A DNA stretch of 64,000 nt, from positions 436,947 through 500,946 of the forward strand of contig VZRG01000185.1 of NCBI GenBank assembly GCA_013397435.1, read 5' to 3'. This stretch comes from Erythrocercus mccallii (lineage: Eukaryota; Chordata; Aves; Passeriformes; Dicruridae). This document shows positions 49,401-61,400 of this stretch, piece by piece; the stretch's first letter is position 1; every line of letters begins with the position of its first letter. The notes below the pieces were generated by a model that did not search any database, had not been told where the DNA came from, and was given only the letters and a program-made list of their open reading frames with translations. Position numbers and translations under genes: made by a program.

Positions 49401-52400
49401 TAAATGTTACTTGGAGAAGAAAGGAAAATGGAAGCCCTTTAAAAAGTGGCTTTCAGTCTGGAACCAAGTGCAGAGCAAGCACTCAGGCTGACCAGTGATG
49501 GGGTCAGGCACCAATACTCTCCAATAAACTCCACAGACTGGGAATTCTCCAAACCAACTCGGCACCTTTCCTAACTGCCTTATTGAGCAGATCAGTGTAA
49601 CAGTGGTTAAAACAAAGCAGTTTCTGTCATGGTTTACCTATTGCTGCTGCCACTAATTAGTTGCACAAATAACAACCACAGTGAAAAGCTGGCTTAATTT
49701 GCATTGTACACTTAATGACCTCCAGGTGACATACTACCAGAGCTGAGTTATATAAATTCAAGTATCAACAGCTTCAATAATTTTGGCATGCTCACTTTCA
49801 GTAGGAGTGTTTTCACACAGCTGGAGAGCGTAGAAGCGTGTTACACTAATCTGGATCCCAAATGGCAGATTAATCTCTGACAATTCAAAGAAGCAATTCT
49901 GAAGTTTCAGTATGAAATTGTTTAACTTTTTAACAACTGCAAACCTAAATGTAAAGTCCTGTTTAAAAGAGCAGGAAGACCTCTATAGTGTGACTATAGA
50001 ATAAGGGTATAATTATGCTAAATCAAAAATGATCCTAAAATTCCCAGCTTGCTGAACTGCAGTCCTCATGAGAGTATTCCACAAGTTTTGTCACAGAATA
50101 TATTGGATGTCAGTCAGATTTTCTACAAAAATTCAACTTTTAATAGTATTGCTGTTTTGCATGCTGGTGGGTTACTAGAGCCTGTCTATTTTTGCTGTGT
50201 GATTGACTTGAAGTTCAGTACAGGATTTGCATACCACAGAGTGAAATCTGTAATCTACAGTATTAGAGCAAAGCCAGCTATTTTCAGCTAATAAACTGAT
50301 TGTGAGCCGATTACCAATTAACGTAACAGCACCTCAAACTTCAGCCATATTTTCACAGGATGAAGAGCACAAGCACCCACAATTATGTAACTGGAAGATT
50401 TTCAGATTAATGTGAATGCAACTGTAGCAGTTCGCTTACAAAGACAGTATTACAAATTTCTGTATCTTTTCCTTCAGAGAACTTTTTGCTGTTAAAAACT
50501 ACTTTCAAAGTTGTTATCATCACCTGGAGTATATTACTTTTGTGTCACGTGGATAATCTTGTGTTTCTGACTGTGTGTATTTTCATGGCATGCTAGGAGT
50601 AAGAATTCACATGGCTGCTTTAAAAGGTAGTGCTGTCCTAGTAAATAGCTTAATTCAGTTATTTCTCCTGTGCTGGGAATGTTTTTTGAATGTCAGCCTG
50701 AAGTGCCTTTTACAACAGTGAAATTCAGCCTGTTTTAACTAAAGACTCTAAGGCAGTGTTTAATAAACCCATCCATATTATTACTGCAGTTGCATTAAAT
50801 ATTTAAAAAAACAACAAGAAACCTGAAGTGACAGTTGCAAACGTAAATACAATAATTACTTCTAGTAAACTAGAAAAATTTCCCTCACTTGTTTGAGGAA
50901 AAATTCCAGTCCACAAAGAAAGTAAAATTATAAAAATGAATTCCATATACACTCACTTATCACTTGATATGCTGCAGTCTATAATTGTTCTTTTGCTAGT
51001 GTTGACTATTAAGAAAGGCAGCTGTATTGTGGAGGTCAAAGATGGAGGGCCTTGATTTTGCTGTTCATTTTGCTGATTTCTTTGTACTAAGTTTTTAAAT
51101 GCTATTTGCTGTAAAACAAAAGAAAAAAAAGATCACTGACAATAAAAGAGCAGACATCAGTGTTTCCAGGTTTCTCATAGGTTTCTGAAATAAGTGATTG
51201 AAAGTAAAGGTGTTGGATTTGCCAGCCTTCTACTCTTAAGATCCAGAAATGTCTATATCCCCCAAAACAACTCTGCATAATTTACACAAGTTCGGTTATG
51301 AACTTCATAGCTTAGGTCAAAGAGAAAATTTGAAGAATGACTCAGGGTAGCTCTGGGGAACTTAGAGTCAACAAAAGGGACTTGTGAGTTATTCCCATTT
51401 CCACTGAGGTTGGCAAAGCTTCAGCAGAACACTTAGGAAAGCTTGTGGCACCCAGATGGTTTACAGCAGTCAAAACTGAACCACAAAGGGTCAGCAAGAG
51501 GTCCCCCTACCAGAATCCAGAAAGGTCACAGGAGTCAAACTTTTCTCCTTAGTATGTCACAGCTGTTAGTTAAATCTAGAAAGAACTCCAGAAGGTCCAC
51601 CATGCTGGATTTCCACTTGATATTTTTATTTATGGAAAAAAAATTTAAATATACCTGCAGTAGGAGTTCTTGCAGTTGGGCTCGCTTCTGTTTTATTCTT
51701 TCAATCCTCTTCTGTTTTTCTATCTTAAAAGATAAATGTAAATGCATCAAGATACCTTGTCCAGTCCCTTGTGCCAAACTGAACAGGTTTTCTTTGCAAA
51801 TGGGGGAAAATTGCATGTGCACAAGAGTTTCTCCTTTAAACAGGTCTGGCAGACTGTAATGTCTTTCTCTGTCAATAATTTTAATTCCAGTAAGGATTTA
51901 ATTATTACAAGAGACTATCGTGTCCCCCCCATCCTGCCTCTTCTGTCTTGCACTGAGTGCCAATTGGCATCAAATCAAAAACTTGCTCGAGGGGACGCTT
52001 TGGTTTCTTTTTTTCCCTTCTAACCTCCACTCTTTTGGAACTGTGCATGTCCCACTGTTCTCTTAGCTGCAGACTACTAGACATAAATATAGGCTGGGCT
52101 TACGATACCTATAGCTTCCCAGTGACCTCCACTTTTTGTTTGAGACTTGATTAAACTGACAAGACTGCAGCAACAAGAAGGGGTAGAGGTACCATTTTCT
52201 ACAGGAGCACAGCTCTTGGAGCAGTTCAGTTACTGATGTAGCCAAGCTGCTGTACCCGGGACAGGCAGAGCTGGGGCAGGGCAGTGCTGACTCTGCAGGT
52301 ACAGCAGTATTTGGAAGTGTACACTGGGGCAATGCTGAAGAACTGGAGAACAGTCATTGGGGCTGAAAGGGCTTTTTGTTCATCATCCTCTTGGTGCCAG

Positions 52401-55400
52401 CACTGCATCACTGGCTCCCCAAAATACTAAACTTTTAAATTACCTTTTCATTCAAGTACTGAAACTAAGTGATGTGGTCTTTTAAAACTTAGCTGGCCCA
52501 AAATCCTCTTATCTTATTTACAAGGTTGCTTTGTGGTGATTCCCTCCTCACACACTTTAATGTTTAAAATGCATCTTTCAGATGGCTTTCTGTGCTGGGA
52601 CTCTTAAAACCAGTAGGCGTACAGATATCATTTAGGCATGGTTTCTATATAACAAGCTTTTTTGCACTGATTTTTGTACTGGTAATCTTATTATGGATTT
52701 ACACTGTAAGAACAGTTGCCACTTTATACAGCTTTAAAAGCAAAATTAATTCTGATTTTCACACCATGAAAATGCAGCTTTGTTTTACATTCTTTTCTAT
52801 TATGTCAGGGGAACCAACAGTTTTTGAAAAATATGCCTGGCTTCCATTTTGTGCGTGTGTAATTAGAGCCTGAAACAGTGAATTGCATGATTATTGAAGA
52901 TGAGACAATGAAATTCAAGTTCCATATTTGTAACAATAAACTATACTGGAGACAATGCATTCACATGAATGCATGCAAAATGTAGATTTTTCCAGAATTA
53001 AAAAAAAAACCCAACAATATCCTGGAGCATTATGACTGAACACAGGCATTCTCCTTGGATGGATGTATTTTTCAAGTTGCTGTAATGGACAAGGACATTA
53101 TAAGCTTTTCTTTTACCACATCTAGAAAGACAATCGATGTAAATGACCCTTCACAAAAAGAACTGTTCTGCACTGGAGAGGCACCCACCCATCTTTTAAG
53201 ATACCTAATGCCCAAGTGTCACAAACTGAGATGTATTTGCAGACAGCCATTACAGCATGCTGCAATAAATACTGTGACTTGTGCTTTTTATTTATAGCAC
53301 ATTTGGCCCGAAGGACAGGCAACATTTGTGCATATAAATTCTGGCATCCCTGCAGAAAACACTGTAACTCTTAGCCTGCTGAAAAAATAATGGAAATAAC
53401 TGATAAATAAAACTTCTTTTTGCTTTCTCTGGCAGCTCATAACTAGTATTTGGCATTCCAGCAGGAATTATTTTTCAGTTTAATTTCCCTTGAATTATAT
53501 TTCCAAGTACAGACATTAATAGAGTATTCTCATTTTAAATGTAAACTATTTTGTAAGCATAACTGAACTATAAATTCTTTTGACTTTCTTCTGATTCAAG
53601 GTACTACAGACTTGAATCTTAAAAATAATCCCTGATTTAATCAATATCCATTATTGTAAGGTAAAGAGCTTGGCTTTTTTAAAAAACTAAATTTAATGTA
53701 TACTAAATGAACTAAGCATACACAAACATATTTTTTCAGTTTATTTAATATCAAAATTTCTATTTTCATAGTGCACAAGCATCAAAACCGATCAGGTTCA
53801 AACTGAGAAAAAAATCCCTCTTCTAAAGAAGAGCAAATCAATTATCACAACAAAACAGAACAGAACAAAACAGAATTTCCCATGTACCTCCCTTTACCTC
53901 TAGATTCTGACATTCCTGAGCTGAGTTCGTAGGAAGGCCGATCCATCGGATTTCCTTCTTCTCCTTTGAAATTATGTTCATTGCCATCAGGACGTTAAGG
54001 GCATCGTAAACTCTCCGTCTAATATTTTTCTGATCATAAGCCTGCTAAGAAAACAATACACTAATTACGACAAAATAATTGAATTAAAAAAGGAAAAGCA
54101 ATTGAACACATGCTCCATAGACATGGAGAAGATCAAACGCCAAAATGGCAGTTCTGAGCAGAGCTGTGTTAAACCACAATCCTTCATCTGTGATACCCTT
54201 TGGATACCACATGAGCATGCTTGGTTGCAAATGGAAGCTTCCTGATGCATCTCTGCAGGAAATTCCATCATGGCAAGTCTGGCACAGTTGAAAAGCCTGA
54301 CAAAACCACATATACAAGAGTAGCCTTTTCCTAAAGTTGGTTATTTTGGCAGTTGGTTATTTTTCCGCTTTGATGATAATTTAGAGGGAGTTCAATTATT
54401 CATCTTAATTCTGTATTTTTAGATTTTAAAGAGTAAGTCTTCATATTTGAGAACTAGTTAAGTGAAGAAGAGTATGGACTGTGGCAGGACAGTGCAGAAA
54501 CATAATTCCATGATAAAACCGATAAATCTGTATTGGCGTAACAAAATTCAACACATATTTGCTTACTGAATCTGTTGGTAGGTGGCTGTTAGAATTTGTG
54601 AATTCTGATACGAGCTCATCGGCTACTTCGTTGTATGAAGTTGTTCCTTTACGTTGAACTTTTTCACAAACTTTCATTGAAAAATGCCTCAGACCCTTCC
54701 CATTTTTATCTCCTTTCTTGCTTCTCTTACTGAAAAGAAAAAGTATTATTTTAATACATTTAATGTTAATAAGCTACTTCATTACACAGCAAAAGGTCTA
54801 CCTTTTGCAACAGAAATCTGGCCTATCTAAATGAAAAATATAACTTTTGCACCAGTTTCTTGTTTCTTACAAGTTTGCAAAGAAGTGCACTAGACCCCCT
54901 TCCCCTTCCTTGACTACTTCTACATTGATAGTATTTGAACATGTGCTGCTGGGAAGATGCTTAAAATGGATTTGTAATTCACCTCCAGGTAGTCTCACAA
55001 AAGAACAGCCAAAAAAAAGAGGAAAATCTCCCAGGGTGCTTATATGCCTGGAAGCCAGGTTTATGTGGATCTCTCATTTGTGTGCCTAAAATAGAAAGGC
55101 TCAGATATCCCTATTTAAAATACAGCAGGAGATACTAAACTCGGTCATTAGGGGAATTAAGGTGTGTCCACCATAGAATATATCCATATATATACATCAT
55201 AGTATATATACATATATATACATCTATTCTATGATGCGTCCATCATAGAATAGATACAAGAATCTCTTTTGTGGAGAGTAAATACATATTCATTGGGTTT
55301 TAATGTGCCAAATTAAGAACTGGCAAACTGTCAGGGTTATTTTCCATTCACCTTCTTCCAGAGAAGCAAGAGCTTAGGTAATGGTAATCGAAAAAAACAG

Positions 55401-58400
55401 GAGAAGTTGTTTTTATCACACAAACTAGATCTGGATGTGTAATTCAACAGAAGCCTTAAAAAAGTTCAGCTGTGTTGGTTTGGGGTTTTTTTCTTTTTTT
55501 AAATTAGTCTCATGGTTTCATTTGACAATGTGTTCCAGGGACAGCTGTTATTTTGCAGAAAAAAGGCCCCTGTCAGCAGTAAAAAGCTAAAGAAACAATT
55601 CAAAAAAACAAGAATGATTTTCAAAATTGTGAATGTATTTACAAAAACAGAATACAGGTAAAAGAAACAAAAAAGAGTAAAAAGGAACATCAGCAGACTA
55701 AAGAAAAACCCCAACACAGCTTTGATGTGAAGGAGTGAAAATTGCTGAAAGCAGGAACTGGACAGTCATCCTGAAAGGCAAATGTGAAGTAAACCAAGAA
55801 CGACTCTATACATAAAATACACATTCAGTAACACTCACCTTTCTGAAAAATCTGACTCTATAATTTCTTGAGTCCGTTTTCGCTCCCTAAGACAAGACAA
55901 TTCAAACTTAAGTTGAAAAAAACATTGTATCTGTAGACCACTAAAATCACTGTATATGGGGCCTAGCTGGTTCTAGTGTTTGCTCTTACATGTTTACTGA
56001 AAGGGAAAAATACAACACACAGAGCTTGATAAAATTTGAGGGAAGGTAGTTAGGACTTGTGGATGAAATTCACTGCCAGACAAATTCTGTTCCAAATTTT
56101 ATCATGCTTTGCCCACAGGAATTGAGGGAAGTCACTTCACCTGGAACTACAGAAAGTGCTGGTGTGAGCTAGATGTCCAAAGTCCATCAAAAAGGAGAAG
56201 CTGGGCTCCTTTGAAAATTCTTATTTAAAATTCCTCCACGCAGAAGAAAAATATCTTTAAACAGTGCATATATCCTATATTTTCATGCCAGTGAATGTTC
56301 AGGAATCTTTAAATGAAACCCCAAGGTAAAACATTAAACATGTTCCTGTTAGAGCTGATGCATACAGAGTTGAAGACAGACTAAAGAAGCAGCTGCCATG
56401 AATTTTGAACAGCAGCAGCAGTCTGCAATCACTGGCCGTTCCTTATCATCCTGTTTATATCCCACAGGAGCTGCTTTCCAGACCTGCCTTTTCCTGCTGC
56501 AGCCAACCCAAGGCAGTGCCCGAGAGCTGTACTGAGCTGGGGAACGTTGTCTCCCCATGCTTTCCAAAGCAGGGCTCCCAGCACAGACCTACACAGCTGA
56601 ACACAAATGATGGGTTTGAAAACCTGCACTTGAAAGCCAGCACACTTTGGTTGTGTGATGCAGAATGCACAACCAGGCCTCTCCCTCGGCAGCACCAGAG
56701 GGATTTCTGTCCATGGTGCTTAATTGGGGGCTAAGCAGCTGGGGCCAGGGCTGCCCTGGAATGGCAGTGAGTGACAGCTCTGCCCTACTCTGCACACCAG
56801 GCTGCCAGAGCCTGTGCCAAGCCCTGCCAATGAACATGCTCCTCTCTTTTGGGAAACCATTTGGAGTCTGTGAAGTAAACAATGGGTCAAGCAGTCTTCT
56901 GAAGTGTCTTCAGCAAGGACTCCCTACCTCAGAGTGCAGGAATACCACAGACCCTTCCTTAGCTCTGTTCCTCAAATGAAAATATGGCCTATTATATGGA
57001 CTTCTGCACGGATCACTATTGGTCTGTCTGGAGTCATCTCGAGCCTTTTTATGGATGAAGCAAAAGATAAAGCTCATTGGAAATCCTGTGTCTCCACTTG
57101 GACAGTACACAAACAGAAGGATGGTGCTTCTTGGTGGTGGTGGTTGATGCACTGCCTCAAGGCTGCTCTGGGAATCCCCATCACTGGATGACACTTTGGA
57201 AAGCGAGGCATGTTGATTCTTTAGTTTAGCAAGCTGTGACCAGACAGTAGAATTTGTCCCTCTTATGAGTACTGAAAGAATATCTGCTTGGCCTCTACAT
57301 TTCACAAAATTTGCAGAAAGTAATCTTTGACAACTCCTTTCTCAAATAAAATCAGGACTAAGTTCATTCAAAAGGTATTTCAGGAAAATGAACACATACT
57401 CAGAAAAAAAATCAGCTTAAAAACTGCATGGCTAGGCCTGCAGTTTATTGACTGTGGGGGGAATATAGGAATTGGGAAGTACAACCTATGACAGACTTTG
57501 CTCAGAGTGAAATGGAGAAAGTCAAGGTACAAACATTGAACTCTCATTTCTGTTCTTTCCTAGATGCTCCATTTCCCACCTCTGTTGTTGAAAAGGTAAT
57601 ACTGACATTCATCACTGATTAGAAAAATTAATCTAGATGCAGAAATATATTACTTTTTCAGAAGCAAAACACTACATCTCTGTTTTCAGACAGCTGAGCT
57701 CAGCAGTACTGATATTAATACAAAATGCCAAGAAACACTGTAAAGGCCAGATTTAATTGGAAGAGATAAAGAAAGTCATGTTTGGCGGGAGCACCTCAGA
57801 ACCCCATGAAACTTGTTGTTAATGTAGAATAGTAATAAAATACCACACTGATTATATTCAAAGTTTTCTATTAGAGTTTATTCTTAGATGCCTGTTGAAG
57901 TGTTTTTGACAGTCTCTCCCCCTGTAGGCACATGCTGCTATGCTCAATAGTAGTGCTATATGGATATACCACGAACTTACGGAAAAAATAAAAGCTTCTT
58001 TTAACAGGAGTTGTGGCTGTCCATTTTCACCAAGGAACAGACACTGTCAGAAACCACAATTAAAGCAGACAGTGAAGTGACTGGTGCTTATAATTTGTAT
58101 CCACATGCTCCAGACATCATAAATGCCTCCCAGTCTGAAAAGCACATGCCATTCTCCATTTAGTTGTGCAAGAACTAGAAACTGTAAGTCAGCGTATAGA
58201 TCCAACAGTGTAAGTAATGGAAAAGATCAGAAGAGATGCTCAGACATCTTTAAATGAGACAAAAGCCTTACCCTGGGACCCAGCCGGAAGCTTCTGTTAT
58301 GTGTGTCTGTGTGACCATTGTTGGAGCTGGGTTATATGGACTCCCAATCAGAACACTCCCTGAACTGGTAAGTCTTTGTGGTGTGCTTATGATCTGTAAA

Positions 58401-61400
58401 ATTTAGCAACAAAAAACATAGCTCTCTTAAGAAAACAGAGGTTACTACAGCCCCAAATCATACTAAACATTGCACTAAGAAAAGTAAAAAAATTCTGTAC
58501 CAGAAGCAGTCATAATATACGGAAGAGATGGCATTGGAAGATCTTCATACAGCAAAGCCATTACAGCGCTGCTAAGTTTCCTATTAATTGCACCATATTA
58601 CTGTATTATTCACATGGACAAGAATCAGACAAATGATTCCAAGTAATTCCTAGGTATGGCAGATAGGATCTGTACCTATAAACACCCAATTGCTTCTTCA
58701 TGAGTACATCTAAGCAACTTCTTGATCAATGTAATCAATACAGCCTTCTTTCTTTCCAATGGATTTGTCTCTTGTAATTGTCTATACAAAAGACAATCTG
58801 AGCTGCAGGCAAAGCATTCCCTGCAGTTTCTAGCATTCACAAGATCCCAAGGCACTCAGGCAACTAATTGTACCTACGGAATTCAATGTAAAGTCTTTAC
58901 AGTATAGATAGAATTTACATTTATGCAAATCTGGTGAAACTGTAGGTACACTGGTTAACATCAAGACATCCGGTCTTGACTTTAAAATCAAGTTTCTTCT
59001 TCAAAGTAGGTCACCAGAATAATTTAAGCAATATTCAAAAATGAAACAGTATTGATTAGGTAACCTTTAAAATAAACCACATTTACTTACTTTGATTCCA
59101 TTATGGTAAGATTCAAGTCAAAGCTTCTTGGACAGAGCTTTGTACTCTTATACCTTGCCTAATTTTTTAAAACTTTGTTTTACTTTACTCCATTTGTTAG
59201 TGACTTTTTGAGTAGTGACTATACTAAACTTCATAGTTTCCTTTACTATTTAACTTACCCAACACCTGTGTAAGCATCCCAAGGCAGTGTGGTAACTGTT
59301 TTAAGTATCTGCTGTAAGTATACAGCAGATATATAGGTACGGCAAATGTGTATATATATATATATATATATATATGCATATATAGACAAACTACAGATTG
59401 TAGCATTTGTTTGGTATCCATCTACAAACTACATCTATCCAAATTACAGCATGTGTTTGGTATCCATCATTATTGTTTAGACAAGTAGAAAAATGGTATG
59501 TAAAGAATTCCCCATTTCCTTAGCTCATTGAGCATTACTCCACATCCCCCCGGTACCACGTTGTGACTACATACATGTCTTTTTTGTCTTAAAGACATAA
59601 ATTTATCTCATTTATTGTTTGCAAATGTGCAACCAAGGGAAAAGAGCATTTTAGAGAAACCAAAACACAGGTACAGGTTATGTATTTATTTCCTGATACC
59701 GGAGAACCAAAGGCGCCTGGCTTTACCCATCGCAGGCAGGCACAGGAAAGGTGTCACTTCTGTCACCTGATTGCTGCTCCGGCCGGAGGCAGAAAGGTGT
59801 CAAGGGCTGATTCGTGTTTTGGAGCTCGGCGAAAGGAGCGCGGGTGCGGCCGGCAGGTGCCGATGGCCCCTGGGCGAGTGACAGCCCGGCCCGGCCCGCG
59901 CCGCCATCTAGCGGCGCCCGGCCGCTCCTGCAGCCGCACCGACCCGCCCGGGAGCCACCGAGGCACGGCCCCGGAGCCACCGCGGCGCGGCCCCGGAGCC
60001 ACCGAGGCGCGGCCCCGGAGCCACCGAGACACGTCCACGGAGCCTCTGCGCTGCTCTGAAGGAACAGGAGTGGCCCCAGGCGCTGGAACCCACAGTGGGT
60101 AAATAAGGCCTAAATAAGTTAATTAATCAATTGGTGTTGCTGACACAGGCAGATACTGAGGGAGCGCGAACATTGCCACTACTGAGCTCGTGAGCATTTG
60201 CTTTTAAACAGCCTGGCACAACACAGCTGTATGCTGCATGTCTTAGCCTGCATTAAGGGCTATTTATTAAGAAAATGTTTTCTGAATATAGATCTATCAT
60301 TGCCAAAGCAGCAGAATAAAAGAATAAAAAATTAACAACAAAAAAAAGAATAAAAATTGCATGTCTCATATCACGCAGTAGCTTTTCCAACTTCTACCTG
60401 CTATAGAACCTAAACTGCAAGCAGGACTCACTGAAACCAAAAGCAGGGCTTGAGACGTCAGTCATAACAGTAGGAACTGCATTGAGTGAGTGCTCTCCCT
60501 GTTGTGGGCTATTTACTGCACTGCCAGGACACATCCTCAGTGGCAGAACTGTTCCAGTGCAGTGCCACAGGGCACAGCCGCAGCGACAGGGGCATCAGCG
60601 CTGACGCACTGAGCTGTTCCTGGCAGGCAGCCCCTGGCCAGCGCGGGGGGCAGAGCTCTGCGAGCAGGAGTGCCACGGGGGTGGCTGTGATGTGTGTGCC
60701 CCTCTGCCCAGATGGACAAACCCCCTGACAAACAGCAGACACTGCTCATGTGAAAAAGGCCCAACACCGTTTTTATAAAACACATCAAATGGTTCTGTAC
60801 ACAGGCTAAGTGCCTGGCAAGGAGGTATCAGGCTACTAGAAAGTGTTCACAGTATTGCCTATTTAGCTCTCTGGACACCAGAAAATCTAATTTTTTTCTC
60901 AAAACTAGATCCAAAATCCCTGGAACATCAATATACATATACGGTTATCATGGACAAGAAAAGAGAGTTTTAAGGAGAGTAGTTTCAACAAGTTTAGAAT
61001 TTCTACCAACACATCAAAGACACTGACAATGCTGGAGATTTACTGGTGAGAACATGACTTAAAACAATCAAAGAGTATCAATAATGAGGGGTTTTTCTTA
61101 ATACACTTTTGAGTAATAGTTAAAATGTCAGCTGGTAAAGCTGTTTCAATTTTCACTCAAAGCCAGGAAGATAGGTACTCCTTAAGGGCACATAAAAGAG
61201 CATTGCTGAGGAGTGGCAATTCTGGCAGGCCAGGCCTGCTGTGCCCCCAGGTCACCACCCTCCCATCCAGGTGGGGCACTTTGTGGCTGAGGCAGGAGGC
61301 AGCGAGTTGAGGCAGCCAGTTCCTGGCATGTTCCTGTCTTACACCACCAGGAAGCCACAGCCAGTTACACAAGCTGGCATTACTGGGGTTGCAAAACTTA

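Noticed and set aside
51443..51859. 138-codon plus-strand ORF
   Set aside because: Antisense to the TFDP2 coiled-coil exon and flanking introns; no features of its own.
54441..54677. Minus-strand ORF starting MKVCEKVQ as an independent small gene
   Set aside because: It is the TFDP2 DNA-binding exon read from an internal Met and running on into intron after the GTAAGC donor.
59680..60102. 140-codon ORF and opposite-strand ORFs over the intronic CpG island
   Set aside because: Much of the product is the 22-bp minisatellite read through different frames; no domain or splice support.
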